Of a stretch of 64,000 nt of DNA, positions 1 through 11,954 are shown piece after piece. The stretch spans positions 69,020,333 to 69,084,332 of the forward strand of contig OX419756.1 in assembly GCA_948567375.1 (NCBI GenBank). Reading direction: 5' to 3'. Every line of letters begins with the position of its first letter. Within the stretch, counting starts at the first letter, position 1. The DNA is from Lunularia cruciata. Taxonomy: Eukaryota; Streptophyta; Marchantiopsida; Lunulariales; Lunulariaceae. The translations under genes and the position numbers were made by a program. Below the pieces are notes generated by a model. That model did no database searches and had not been told where the DNA came from. It was given only the letters and a program-made list of their open reading frames with translations.

Positions 1-433
1 ATTTTGAAAGTATAGAAGCCAAGAATGAAGAGGTACTCATCATCTTTTCATTTTGAACTGTCTCCTCATTCATGGAGTTCTCTAGTGAGCAATGGCTTGA
101 GTCTTCAAGGTGCTCTGGAGCTTTTGTCTTGGAGGAGTGTGATGGAGTTTGGTTCCTTGACTTTTATGATGTAATACCTTAATAACATTCAGAGGTTCAT
201 ATTGAGCAAGATCCAAATTGTGTCATAGATATATTATGATACACATGTTTTTCTTTAAAGTTGTAATTTTCATTTCCTTTCTTTCATTTTTTGTAGCTAA
301 GGAGATAGTTTCATGGTTATAAGAAAAAATCTTTTGTTTTGGTATTATTTGGCGGCATCTTTGTATATGCATAAGTCCAAAGAATTGAGGTATAAAGACT
401 TGTGGAGAGGGGTACAAAGAACCAAGGTACAAA

Positions 434-804
434 GACGGATCCAAAGAAGAACAAGTGCAAAGATCCTTCACCCAAAAATTCAAAACTAAAGACCATATAA
501 CATTTGAATGTCACCACCAACTAAGCAAGGAGCCTCCACCAAGGACCATTGATGTCCCACTAAAGAGTTCTTGCATGAGTATAGTGAATGTACCCACTAA
601 AGATTGTTGGCCAAGGAGCCCTTGCTATAAAATTGAGTGTTGGCCAAGTAATTTCACTTACGCTCAAATTTCTAGTGAGTAAACCCAACAGCAAAGAGCA
701 AACTTAGATTCATTGGAATTAGGACTTCTTTGGGTTAGTGGTCTTCATTACTATCAAAATGGTGAGAGTTCAAAGAGCAATGAGCAGTGAGAAGTACCCC
801 AACA
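434..804. repeat. R repeat, copy 1 of 4
   Basis: About 370 bp from ACGGATCCAAAGAAGAACAAG to GTACCCCAACAATTAT. The same block occurs at ~6,194, ~38,914 and ~43,030 with different flanks on both sides. No terminal inverted repeat, poly-A tail or TG/CA end is visible, so its class is unknown. Confidence 0.75.
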
Positions 805-867
805 ATTATTCCACTACCAAGTGATGGATAAGTGGGACATGCATGTATGGAGTGAATTGTTCTAAAG

Positions 868-1328
868 CAAGCATTTGAGTTTCTTGCTTTGTGATTGGTG
901 CCTTAGTTCTCCTGCAATTGTACAAGAGATGAGAAGCACATAACACAAGAAATTGGGAAATTTTTGAGGCAATCCAAAGATATTGAGTGAGGTGCATTGA
1001 AAGATAGTACTTACCCTTGATGTGGAAGTCTCCAAAGGACTTATCTTTGATACAAAGTTTTTCAACATCATGGGAGAGATGAGTTAAGTGTTAAAAATGT
1101 TGCAAGCATTTGGGTTTCTTGCTTTTGTATCAGGACCTTTGTTCTGCCACAACCATACAAGAGATGAGAAGCACATAACACAAGAACCAAGAGATCTTTG
1201 AGGGAATCCAAAGACATAGACTGAGGTGCATTGGAAGATGATACTTGGTGCTGATATGGAAGTCTACCAAGGACTCATCTTTTGATACAAATTTTTGCAA
1301 CATCAAGGAAGAGATGAGTTAAACATCC
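868..1328. repeat. Two degenerate ~230-bp tandem units
   Basis: Units start GCAAGCATTTGAGTTTCTTG (868) and GCAAGCATTTGGGTTTCTTG (~1102). They share ACAAGAGATGAGAAGCACAT, GAGGTGCATTG and GAAGAGATGAGTTAA-type blocks in the same order. The pair is also present in copy 2 (about 39,344-39,800). Confidence 0.75.
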
Positions 1329-3106
1329 CTTTTGACGAGGATATGTTAATAAGCAAAGGTTGAAAGGTGGCCACTTTCAACGACCTTGCACCAAGAGCAA
1401 TTGTTGCATCTCTAATAAGATTGTTCTACACGAAACAAACAATTTATCTAACCATAAATCAAAAAAATCTTCTTTGAGTATGTACACAAGGGAGTAGTGG
1501 GGAATTGGAGCAACATTTTCTTCTGGCAAACTCAGGCAATGTATAGGGAGTTTGAACAGGACAGAGGAGCAACCTACCTAGCACCCATTTTCTATACACT
1601 TCTACATGGGACTGAACTTGCTTACCAACAAAGAACAGAAGCTGTTCCCTAGCCACTTCTCCTCCACTAAACACTGTGCCGCACAACTAGAGGCAAAGAA
1701 TGTTACAAGGCCGATTCTAAAGGCGGATATAGAATCTGTGCATACTTACATGTCTCCAAGACATGAAAGTATGTGGAGGTGCATAGGGACTTGTGAAACT
1801 CTATGTGAACATACAAAAATTAAAATGTTAAGAAAAATTCATTCCCATGAGGATACAGTTTGGAATTGATAAGATTAAGAAAGAAAGGTGTCACAATATC
1901 ACAATTTTTTTATAATTATCTTTTCAACCTTTTGGGCAGGAATTATTCCTAGAAGAGTGCAGAGTCACCCACACTAGTGCTCCATAGAAAAGAAAAATTA
2001 AAATCAATCTCCTAATAGATCAACCCAAGTTCACTCTTGAAGGTGATGGTTTAGTCCACACTGAGCGTCACTTAACACAAGGTTGGTACCATGCAGGTTG
2101 CTATCCCAAAGGTTATAGTGTCCCCAAAGTTACTGATGGTCTTGATACTACAAGACTTGTGGTCCCCTTCTCCTTGAAGATTTCCCTCAACATTGCAGGT
2201 TTGTGATCTACCAGATTTTTCATTCTACATGGTAGTCCATGGTACTCAAGATCCTCTATGACCCTTCAAAATACAACCTTGAGACTTTAGAACCCCAAGA
2301 ATCCAATAACCCACTCAATCATGAATGCACTCCTGCATTACTATACCTTCATTCCTACTTTGAGTTCCTCACCACTACTAAATCAAGCAATCACAAATCA
2401 CATAAAAATGCTAACACAATACACTAAGGATCTTAGAGGTCCCCCACACATCTACTCTAGCTGAAAAATTTCAATTCATGCACATCCAACAACACACACC
2501 AAGCAAACATAGAATTGAACAAGAACTTTAATTCTAAACCTGCACTATTTTGGGACTAAGCCCTTTATACTTCCTACTTACCAATAATGTGGCAAATCCA
2601 ATGGCTTGTGCCACCAAAATCTCCTAATTAACTCAAATCCTATCAATGCTTTTCTTAATGCCTTATTTTCCTTATTAAATGCTAAGACGGTGTATTATGT
2701 GGCAACACTCCTGTTGTACATTTTGCTTTGTTGTTTTGTTCCACCTTAGCATCAGGATCATGGTCCCAATGACTTGTTTTGCACAAAAATTGGTCCACTT
2801 TACGTAGGTGTCACCACACCAAGGATTTATACAAGTGACCAACATGAAGATGTTACTTAAACTTGTGTGTTGGTACAACACAAAGAAGTTACCAATAGGA
2901 AGGTATTATAGATAATATATTTATACTTATATACAATATACAATAGCACTTAATGCATTGAGCTACCCTTTCCTCTTCATATTTGGATTAACCTATCTAA
3001 TTAAGTGCATATGTGTCTTCCTTCTATATGAAAGCTAACACATCTTGGAATTTAGCATTGATATGCTCCCTAAGTTAATCTGCCAACTTGTCTGGTTGTT
3101 TATTGG

Positions 3107-3687
3107 TGTAATACCAATAGCTAGATATATTATCTACAAAAGGAATTGGTTTGGTTTGCTAACATCAAGAAGGATTTTATATATGATGGACTAAGTAGAT
3201 CAGATAGAGATATCACTAAAAGAATACTTCCACTAATAAGATAGGACCCAAAAACAACTTGAAATCTTTAGAGCTAATTTGAGAACCTAAACGGATGAAT
3301 CAGACCTCAAAAATGAATGATTGTTGTGTCTACAAGGACAGGAGACTAGCCTACTCCCCCCCTCCCCCCCCCAACTATTTTTCTTGTTGAGAGCTTTCAA
3401 ATGGTTCCTCACCCGTGCAATTTTGAGCCTTGTACAAGAAGGTCCTAAAGATTCTCTCTGGACCAACCAAATAGTACAAGGACCAACATGTCACCTATCC
3501 ATTCAATTAAGAGTGGAGCTTGCTAACATGCCATCAATCCATATATCTAATCCAAGGGTGGAGCTTCCTTTGAGGGAATCCTCTTTGCTATATAATAAAG
3601 AGGAGGTGTTATTTTGAGGTATTGGAGTATTGAATGTTTCTTCTCTTGTGTTTTTCTTAGGGGTTATCCTATCCTTGGAATATTACA
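3107..3687 (+). repeat. A1 5' LTR
   Basis: 581 bp with TG/CA ends inside a longer inverted terminus (TGTAATA...TATTACA). Confidence 0.75.
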
Positions 3688-6193
3688 ATGCTATTAGAGT
3701 AGTTTTTTTAATCCAAGAGAGTAAATCACCCCGCTTGGAGGAATACATGCTATTAAGATTGGTTAATTTTGAAGAGAGCAGGCATAGTACAATTGATAGA
3801 CTAGGGTTGTTTTAGAGAGAGGATGGGATAGAGGCACCTAAAGGAAAATTTTCTAGACCCTACTTTCCATTCTTCAATCCATTCCATATCAAAATTATGC
3901 ACATCTAGTGTGAGAAAGTGAGAGTATATCTTGTTTGTTATTCTGGAGCAGAGTTCATAGACATAGTGATGAATTTACCAAAACCCGGTGATTCTACTTG
4001 TGGTGATATATGATAGAGAGTGGGATTTGACAAACTACATTCTGATATGATGTAATGGATTTGAATGTACCAAACTCTCTCCCTTTCAACACATAAATAG
4101 AAATCAGTTATATGGTTAGACCAAAAATGATGTTTAAGGATTTCATAACCCACAATTTTGGTAAGGAATATTATCAACAAGTGATAACCCCTTAGGTCCC
4201 AATGATAGTTCCAATAGTCCATATGCACTCATAAGTCATCATATTAACCCTCTATTGAAACAAGAAGTAGTGATCTAGTGTTTGCCATGTTTGTTTAGAT
4301 CATGGAGCTGGAATTATAGGATTTGATGCAAGGAATGAAGGGGATGTTGCACAAGTTATGGGAGATCAAGATGACCATAGAGGCAATGCAAAGTCAAATA
4401 TGTACTGTTAAGAACAATCAAGCAACTAATCTAAGGGTAGAGCTTGGAGGAGAACCATCCCAAAACCTAGTATTAGAGGTTGAAGTACCTAGAGAGTCAC
4501 TTCACACCAATTCCAATCAACAACAAAGCCATATTGTTACAAAATGAAGAAGATGTGCAACATATCAAGCCTTGTAGTGTATAGTGATACATGGGAGTGT
4601 TGGAAAACTAGATTTCAAAAATGAATTCATACTTTTGATTATTCACAATTGAGATCATCAACCATTATGGAGGCATGTTTTCATTTGGGTATTTGATTGA
4701 TAAAGCATCCACATGGTATGATGCTTGAAATGATCAAGGTTGGCAGAAGGAAGAGAGATCACTTAGATGGCAATGCAAGAAAGGTTGCTAAAGAATTTCC
4801 AATCTATGAATTAACTATGGGAGTTGAAATAGAAGAATAATATACAAGAGTACTAGAGGTATTTCTTGATCTATAGGTTGTGATAACTGATATGAGTTTA
4901 GCAAAAGCTTTGGACATTTGGAAGAGAGTAAGGGGCTTGAGCAAAACAATGATGTTGTTACAATTGCGGCCAAGTTGGGCATGTAGCCATCTATTTTCAT
5001 GCTCATCTTCTTAGATGCCCTTGGCCTCCATAGAGGTAACCTTTGAACAACATGGAGAAAAATCAAGGAGGATGTTGAAATCACATCAAAAAACAAATAT
5101 TGCTAGTAATTATACCTCACGGCCTTATTGGCTTGATGGAGAAGAGTAAAAGTGGGAGAAAGAAGAGGAAAAGTGTACAAAGGTGAAGGATGGTAAAAAC
5201 ACAACTGATTGTCATAAATGGAGCTCTAAAAAACAATCAAATGAGAGTATTGATGGACCCTAGAGCACTAGAGAATTTCTTGTCTTGCTCTACTATAATA
5301 AGGTTGGGGATGGAACTAAAGAAGGATGAGAATGAAGAAGTAGAGTTATCTAATGGTTAGAGATAGAGGATTGAGCCTTTATTTAAAAAGCTAACACACA
5401 TTGTACATGAGTATCAAGAAGCAACTGAGTGACAAATGATATGGTTAGCTTGTTATGATATAATCTTAGGTATGCCATGGATGGAACATTACAAGTCTAC
5501 AGTTGATTGAAGAAAGAAAGTAGTGAGAACTAGCCAATGGAAGATCTTTGGAGTTAAAGAAAGATAACAAAGGCAAGAATTTTCTCTCTATATCATTGGA
5601 ACAAACCCTATTGGTAAGACAAATAGATGTTTCATGGATCTAATAAGAGAAGTCCAAAATGTGAAACTCAATTGATAGAATCATGGGAAATTGAAAGATG
5701 TGCTAAATGAATTTCAAGATATCTTTTAGAATGATTTACCCTTGAGATTACTACCAAAAAGGAGAGTAGATCATAAAATTGAGATATGTTTGGCAAATAC
5801 ATCTCCTTGTAAGCCCCATATCTACTATCACCTCAAGAGTGTAAGGCACAAATTGAGGATATGTTGGAGAAAAGATCTATCCAACCCAACATGTCACTAT
5901 ATAAGGCTCCTATCTTGTTTGTGAAGAAGAAGGATGGGATAATGCATATGTGAATTGAATTTTGAGGAGTAAATCAACAAATAGTGAAGAAAAAATTCCC
6001 ATTACTTTTGCACAGATCACATGTTCAATCAACTCAACAAAGCCAAGCACTTCATCAAAACTTGATCTATGGAGCGGTTACAACCAAATTTGGATTGTAG
6101 AGGGAAAGGCGACTGCGTAGGAAAAATGAAGGATGGGAAGACCCCATAAGCAGTACAAGGGAGAGATAAAAAAGGTAACATGGGGCTAAGCCC

Positions 6194-6563
6194 TAGACGG
6201 ATCCAAAGAAGAACAAGTACAAAGATCCTTCACCCAACAATTCAAAACCAAAGACCATATAACATTTGAATGTCACCACCAACTAAGCAAGGAGCCTCCA
6301 CCAAGGACCATTGATGTCCCACTAAAGAGTTCTTGCATGAGTATAGTGAATGTACCCACTAAAGATTGTTGGCCAAGGAGCCCTTGCTATAAAATTGAGT
6401 GTTGGCCAAGTAATATCACTTATGATCAAATTTCTAGTGAGTAAACCCAATAGCAAAGAGCAAACTTAGATTCATTGGAATTAGGACTTCTTTGGGTTAG
6501 TGGTCTTCATTATTATCAAAATGGTGAGAGTTCAAAGAGCGATGAGTAGTGAGAAGTACCCCA
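6194..6563. repeat. R repeat, copy 2 of 4 (inside element A1)
   Basis: Sits in A1 between its RT-like remnant and its 3' end, where A-family relatives carry RNase H and integrase. It shares nearly every base with the 434-804 block. Confidence 0.75.
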
Positions 6564-6806
6564 ACAATTATGAAATCTTTTGAGCAACAACTTTGAAATG
6601 AAGTTGTTATGTCTTGAAAGGGGAGAGGTTTGTAATACCAATAACTACAAATATTATCTAGAGGTAGAAATGAGCTTGGTAATGTCAAAAAGGATGTTAT
6701 ATATGATGGACTAAGTAGATCAGGTAAAGGTATCACCAAAAGAATAAATTCACTAATAGAGTAAGACTCAAAAATGGAAAAGAATTCTTTCATATGGAAG
6801 CAAAAG

Positions 6807-7229
6807 TGTAACAATATGGAGTTTAGCGACAAAGTTAGTTGGGCTTACAAAGTAGAGAATAAGACAAAATAACATAGAATATTCTAGAAGCATCTAAGAA
6901 GCTTCTTGGGAAGCTTCCCAACTAGTTAACTTGCGCCCTAAGCAGGTAGCTTCTAGAAGGAAGCTTCTAGAAGCTTCTAACTAGCTTAGCTTGCACGCCA
7001 AGTAGACGGCTTCTAGAAGGAAGCTTCTTGAGAAGTTTCCTGGTTAACTTGGCTTGCACTCCAAGAAAGCGGCTCAAGGAAGTTTCTTGAGAAGCTTCAA
7101 GGGTCTTGTATGCTACCTATAAATACCAAAGCCAAAGCTCATGCTAGGCATTCAGAGTTTTCCCTCATTCAAGTGTCCCAATGTGAGTTTCCATTCTCCT
7201 ATTTCTCTTCTTGGTTTTGGTCTTTTACA
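6807..7229 (+). repeat. C1 5' LTR with heat-shock-element-like repeats
   Basis: 423 bp, TGTAAC...TTTTACA. U3 holds several GAA/TTC alternations; the best is GAAGCTTCTAGAAGCTTC at 6960-6977. A TATA box, CTATAAATA, lies near 7118-7126. Confidence 0.88.
6960..6977 (+). promoter_or_regulatory. Heat-shock element-like tetramer in C1 LTR
   Basis: GAA-gc-TTC-ta-GAA-gc-TTC is four perfectly alternating nGAAn modules, the consensus bound by heat-shock transcription factors. It lies ~140 bp upstream of the LTR TATA box. Confidence 0.6.
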
Positions 7230-7605
7230 TTGGTATTAGAGCAGGAATGGGATGGATGTAATTTATGGACCACCAAATCCACTTCCACCAAACCATTGGG
7301 ACTTCCGTGTCCAGATATTACCAAAGCATCGTTTCACACAATTCATCACCTCGTGCTTTGGGCAAGATTTTCTACATATGATCACCGTGTTAGAGGAACC
7401 CTTGATACTTCCAATTATAACTTATGGAGAACGGTGGACATGTTGTATCTATGTGTTAATCAATTAGATAAATTGAGGGTAGTGGAATAGAGTAGTAGTA
7501 ATGGTGGCAATACCGGATGTTATCCTTGCAATGCAACAACAAATCGAGCATCTTACTCGATTGTTGGATGAATGAGACCAACAACGACAAGAATAGATAG
7601 ATAGA

Positions 7606-8400
7606 GTGCTAGTTCGAGATGTAGAAGATCACATTCAATTTCCAAAACCCAAGGTATTTGAAGGCAAGAATCTTCCAGGCACAGTGGAGAATTTTGTGTT
7701 TGACTGCAAACGTTACTTTGAAGCCACCAATCTTCAAGACGAGCGGAAACAAATTCTCTTGGCTTCTAGCCAATTGGATGGTGTGGCAAAACTTTGGTAG
7801 TGATTCCAAGTAGAAAGAGCTGAACTACAAATTGTTATACCTATTTTGACATGGGTAGAATTCAAGGATGCAATACTTGGTTGATTTTAAACTATAAATG
7901 CCACCCGAGCTGCACGAGATAAATTGGCGGAGTTGAGGCAGATTGGTTCAATGAGAAGCTACATCACACAATTTCAGAATATCATCATGCAAATTCCAGA
8001 TATCCAAGAAGGTGAAGTTCTGGATAGATTTGTGCGAGGATTGAAGTCATGAACCAACTTGGAGGTGACCATGCGAGAGCCACAAAACATAGAAGAAGCC
8101 ATGCAATTGGCTGAGTGTTTTGATTCCTTGGTTGCGACAACTTGGTCTCAACCTCGACCTACACAAAGCCTACCAGTACCACGAGTGGAAGAACCGGTAC
8201 CAATGGAGATTGATACTATCCAACGAAGACCACTTGGCACAACAAATAGAGAAAGATTACGACAAAATGGAGGTTGCTTTTATTGTCGCCAAGTTGGACA
8301 TCACATTGCTGAGTGTCCACTTAGGAACGTGCAACCTCAACAAGTTGCCCAGATGGAATTTATGGAACAAAATGATCAGGGAAACGAAGAATCCCAGTAG
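7606..8400 (+). CDS. C1 gag region
   Basis: Retrotransposon-type gag sequence followed by a CCHC zinc knuckle (CFYCRQVGHHIAECP, near 8275-8320). It would form the particle and bind element RNA. Fossil; not expected to work. Confidence 0.7.
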
Positions 8401-8426
8401 GAGATTTTGAGCCGCCTACTGGGAGC

Positions 8427-8786
8427 TTGATTAATTCCAATGGGATTGAAGGCTCGACCTATGCAAGTTTGCTTCACTTGCAAGGTACGATATCTAATTG
8501 GGGTTGTAGGATTTTGGTTGATTCTGGAAGTTCAAAGACTTGCATGTCTATGCAAGTAGCAAAGGAATTGGGTATTCCTATCAAGCAAGTGTTTGGAAGT
8601 AGGTTGATGATGGCGGATGGTAGAAAGGGTTCTGCATTCCGCACCTCACATCCTATTACCTTCAAGATTGGGAAGAAGTATTTGGAGTGTATGAGGTTTG
8701 TAGTGGCACCTCTATACTATGATATCATTCTGGGTCTACCTTGGCTTGAACATCATAAGGTTCAATTTGATTGGACCCGACGATAA
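8427..8786 (+). CDS. C1 aspartic protease region
   Basis: Contains LVDSGSSKTCM, the D-S/T-G active-site motif of retropepsins, and IILGLPWLE, the second conserved strand of plant gypsy proteases. Confidence 0.75.
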   Translation: MINSNGIEGSTYASLLHLQGTISNWGCRILVDSGSSKTCMSMQVAKELGIPIKQVFGSRLMMADGRKGSAFRTSHPITFKIGKKYLECMRFVVAPLYYDIILGLPWLEHHKVQFDWTRR

Positions 8787-8864
8787 ATTCAAGTACAACA
8801 CCAAGGTAGAAATTTCTGATTAGGTTGTCTAGCACCTTTGAGTTAGACGCCTAAGAATAGTCGG

Positions 8865-9044
8865 TCCCAAGATGGGAAGTTTGTCGAGAAGGTAGCCATA
8901 GAGAAAATTTGGAGGGGAGATGAGTCCCAAGATGGGAAGTTTGCCAAGAAGGCAACCATAGAGCAAGCTTGGAAGAGAGATGGGTCCTTGGAAGGGAAGT
9001 TTGTTAATGAAGTGGCCATAAAGCAAGCTTTGGAGGAAGATAAG
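8865..9044 (+). repeat. Three 60-bp (20-residue) tandem units between protease and RT of C1
   Basis: Units at 8865-8924, 8925-8984 and 8985-9044 each read S-x2-G-K-F...A-I-x-x-x-(W/L) in the pol frame. The charged linker is repeated exactly three times, also in C2. Confidence 0.85.
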
Positions 9045-9149
9045 TCTGTATTCGCGGTGTGGATCAAGCCGATTGCACAAGAACAATCTAAGGAGGGCCA
9101 AGAGCCTCATCAAGCAATGGTTGATCGGATAGTTTAGGAGTTTGCAGAT

Positions 9150-9956
9150 GTGTTTCCGGATGATCTGCCGAAGGGATTACCATCCGATCAAGGTATGCCC
9201 TTCAAGATCAAGTTATTGCCAAAGAGTACTCCAGTGAGTAGGCCAATCTATCGGCTCTCACCAAAGGAGTTGGAAGAGTTGCGAACAACACTTACAAAGT
9301 TTTTGGAGAAGGATTTCATACAACATAGTACCTCTCCTTGGGGAGCACCGGTACTATTTGTTCCAAAGAAGGATGGAGGACCTTGTTTCTGTGTTGATTA
9401 CCGTGGACTCAATAAGCAAACCATGAAGAATGCATATCCCTTGCCTCAGATCGATGACTTGCTTGATCAACTAAGTGGAGCACGCTTCTTTTCCAAGCTA
9501 TATCTTCATAGCGGCTATTGGCAAATTCCTATTGAAGGAGAGGACATGCAAGAGACTGCTTTTTGCACAAGGTATGGAAATTTTGAGTGGAGAGTTCTAC
9601 CTTTCGGACTCACTAATGCTTCAGCAATCTTCATGGATCAGATGCATCAAGTGTTGGAGGGACTATTGGATCAGTCCGTGGTGGTGTTCTTAGATGATAT
9701 CTTAATCTATAGCAAGATAGAGGTAGAACACGTGAATCATGTGCAAGAAGTCCTAAGACGACTACGACAGTGGAAATTTTATTGCAAGAAGTCAAAGTGT
9801 GCTTTTTGGCAAAAGGAGGTTACCTTCTTGGGTCATAAGATCTCATCAGAGGGGATCAAGATGGAAGAAGAGGAGATCAAGGCCATTATTGATTGGCCTA
9901 CCCTAAAGGATGCTACAGAAGTACGAGCATTCAATGGATTGGCCAGTTTTTATTGA
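9150..9956 (+). CDS. C1 reverse transcriptase region
   Basis: Gypsy RT blocks are present in order: [42 protein letters not shown], and the catalytic [11 protein letters not shown] (FLDD variant), then the LGHKIS block. Similar in type to chromovirus RTs. Confidence 0.85.
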   Translation: MFPDDLPKGLPSDQGMPFKIKLLPKSTPVSRPIYRLSPKELEELRTTLTKFLEKDFIQHSTSPWGAPVLFVPKKDGGPCFCVDYRGLNKQTMKNAYPLPQIDDLLDQLSGARFFSKLYLHSGYWQIPIEGEDMQETAFCTRYGNFEWRVLPFGLTNASAIFMDQMHQVLEGLLDQSVVVFLDDILIYSKIEVEHVNHVQEVLRRLRQWKFYCKKSKCAFWQKEVTFLGHKISSEGIKMEEEEIKAIIDWPTLKDATEVRAFNGLASFY

Positions 9957-9980
9957 CGGTTCATCCACTATTATGCTCAC

Positions 9981-10478
9981 GTGGCTGCACCACTGACTGA
10001 CCTCTTGGGAAAGAACTTGAGCTTCCAGTGGACCACCAAGCACGAAGAAGCATTCCAAAAGTTAAAGCATATGGTGTCTTCAAGATCTATTCTTCAACCA
10101 TATGATCCTCAACTACCTTGTGTGGTTGATTTTGATGCTTCTAACTTTGCAATTGGAGTTGTGTTGCAACAAGAATTTCCAGATGGACTACATCCTATTT
10201 CCTTTGTGTCTTGCCGACTAAATACAGCTAAAAGAAATTACTCTACTAGAGATCCGAAACAACTTGCAATGGTATATGCCACCAAGGTATGGAGGCATTA
10301 TCTCTTGGGGAAACAAGTGATCATGCAAACTGATCACAAGCCATTGTTGCACACCTTACACTTGGAGCACATGAAGAGTCGGTATCACCGATGGGAAGAG
10401 CAACTCCAATTGTTTGACATCAAACTTGAGTACAAACCAAGTCGGTTCCATGTCATCTCCAATGCTCTATCACGATGA
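9981..10478 (+). CDS. C1 RNase H region
   Basis: Carries [17 protein letters not shown] (first catalytic Asp), [16 protein letters not shown] and MQTDHKPLL, the order typical of gypsy RNase H. Confidence 0.82.
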   Translation: MAAPLTDLLGKNLSFQWTTKHEEAFQKLKHMVSSRSILQPYDPQLPCVVDFDASNFAIGVVLQQEFPDGLHPISFVSCRLNTAKRNYSTRDPKQLAMVYATKVWRHYLLGKQVIMQTDHKPLLHTLHLEHMKSRYHRWEEQLQLFDIKLEYKPSRFHVISNALSR

Positions 10479-10484
10479 CCTGAT

Positions 10485-11543
10485 TTGAAGGATCTTCCTC
10501 TCATCACGGCAACAATTACAACGGTGTCCATTGACCCTAAGGTCCATAATGAGTTTCAATCAGCTCTACAACAAGATCCATTCTTCCAAATGGTACACAT
10601 TTGTCTGATAGCATGCGACAAGAAGTACAACACCTTTTCCTTTAAGGAAGGCCTTTTATTCCATGCAGACCAGATCTATGTTCCAGCCAGAGGTGATCTT
10701 CAACATGACACGAGATATTCGAGACTTTGTCCAATCATGTGAGAGTTGCCAATGGAACAAGGCTAGCAACCAGAAGCCGAGTATACTCTTTCAACCACTC
10801 ACCATTCCATCCACTTGTTGGGAACATGTGAGCTTGGATCTAATCACAGCCTTGCCAAAGACAAAACAAGGACACACCGCAATTGTGGTGTTTGTGGATA
10901 AGCTTAGTGAGCAAATCCACTTGGCACCAACCTGTGATACCGTAGATGCTCCAACCTTAGCGCAAATCTACTTCAACAATGTCTTCAAGCATCATGGGAT
11001 GCCACGTGTACTCATCTCCAACCGTGATCCTTGATTTACTGGGAAGTTTTGGCAAGCACTCTTCTAGATACTTGGCACCAAGCTTGCTTTGTCCACGGCC
11101 TATCATCCTCAAACTGATGGAAAATTGAACGCGCAAATTGTACATTGGAGGATATGTTGCGGGCCTTTGTCAATGTCCACCATACCAACTGGGATGAATG
11201 TCTTGCAGTTGCAAAATTTGCCTACAACAATTCCAAACAGGCAAGCACCATATTTTCTCCCTTCTTTCTCAATTTTGGCCAAGATCCGCTTGTTCCAGAT
11301 TCTCTTCATGCTCCCCCTCCCTCTTAGGTTCCTCATACTTCCACATTCTTGACCACTATATCCCAATCTCTCCAACAAGCCAAGTCTCACCTCCTTGTTG
11401 CTCAGAATTGCCAAAAACAATATGCAGACCACCATCGTCGTGATCTCACCTTTGAAGTTGACAATAAAGTCATGCTATCCTCTAGTAACCTCCCTCTCCC
11501 ACTTGATACCCAAGTTCATAAACTTGCTCCTAATTGGATATGA
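10485..11543 (+). CDS. C1 integrase region
   Basis: Contains the zinc-binding CxxC part (SCESCQWNK), the central domain start WEHVSLDLITALPKT with a catalytic Asp, and HPQTDG. It ends near the 3' LTR. Confidence 0.75.
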
Positions 11544-11612
11544 CTCTTTGATATCACCCACATTATCTGCTAGTTGGCGACGAGGACGTCACCAACTAGC
11601 AGCAGGGGAATA

Positions 11613-11937
11613 TGTAACAGTATGGAGTTTAGCGATGAAGTTAGCTGGGCTTACAAAGTAGAGAATAAGACAAAATAGAATATTCTAGAAGCATCTAAGA
11701 AGCTTCTTGGAAAGCTTCCCAACTAGTTAACTTGCGCCCTAAGTAGGTAGCTTCTAGAAGCTTCTAACTAGCTTAGCTTGCACGCCAAATAGACGGCTTC
11801 TAAAAGGAAGCTTCTTGAGAAGCTTCCTGGTTAACTTGGCTTGCACTCCAAGAAAGTGGCTCAAGGAAGCTTCTTGAGAAGCTTCAAGGGTGTTGTATGC
11901 TACCTATAAATACCAAAGCCGAAGCTAATGCTAGGCA
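11613..11937 (+). repeat. C1 3' LTR
   Basis: Matches the first ~330 bp of the C LTR, including the GAA/TTC repeats and TATA box. Confidence 0.8.
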
Positions 11938-11954
11938 TGAGCTTCGGCTTTGGT
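11912..11954. repeat. 15-bp perfect inverted repeat at the right edge of C1
   Basis: ACCAAAGCCGAAGCT (11912-11926) and its complement AGCTTCGGCTTTGGT (11940-11954) around a 13-nt spacer. The left arm is LTR sequence; the right arm is absent at the matching place in copy 2. GCATGAGC also occurs twice here. Confidence 0.85.

Larger units (their letters stand above)
1..3106. other. Repeat-rich stretch without a supported gene, copy 1
   Basis: Holds the R repeat (~434-804), a pair of ~230-bp degenerate tandem units (868-1328), the copy-1 form of an unrecognised open frame (about 1369-1870), and from ~2040 to 2430 short stretches that read like decayed coding sequence in one frame. No transposon ends were found. 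Confidence 0.6.
6807..11937 (+). mobile_element. C1: fossil Ty3/gypsy chromovirus-type element nested in the A1 3' LTR
   Basis: The 5' LTR is 6807-7229 and the primer-binding site 7231-7242 (TGGTATTAGAGC, initiator-Met tRNA type). The order is gag, protease, RT, RNase H, integrase, all on the plus strand, and a 3' LTR runs from 11613 to about 11937. AAAAG (6802-6806) is the left target duplication, as in C2. The domain order and its relatedness to C2, which has a chromodomain end, place it among chromoviruses. It is broken, with roughly ten breaks. LTR divergence in C2 suggests an insertion age of about 2 million years at an assumed 1.3e-8 substitutions per site per year. Confidence 0.88.

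Noticed and set aside
868-1328. CRISPR-like or satellite array
   Set aside because: Only two long, diverged units; no short repeats with spacers, and the genome is plant nuclear.
3321-3617. 98-codon frame
   Set aside because: Lies inside the A1 5' LTR and shows no conserved protein feature.
7231-7242. Possible tRNA-related sequence
   Set aside because: It is a primer-binding site complementary to a tRNA 3' end. No cloverleaf is present, and no tRNA gene was found in the window.
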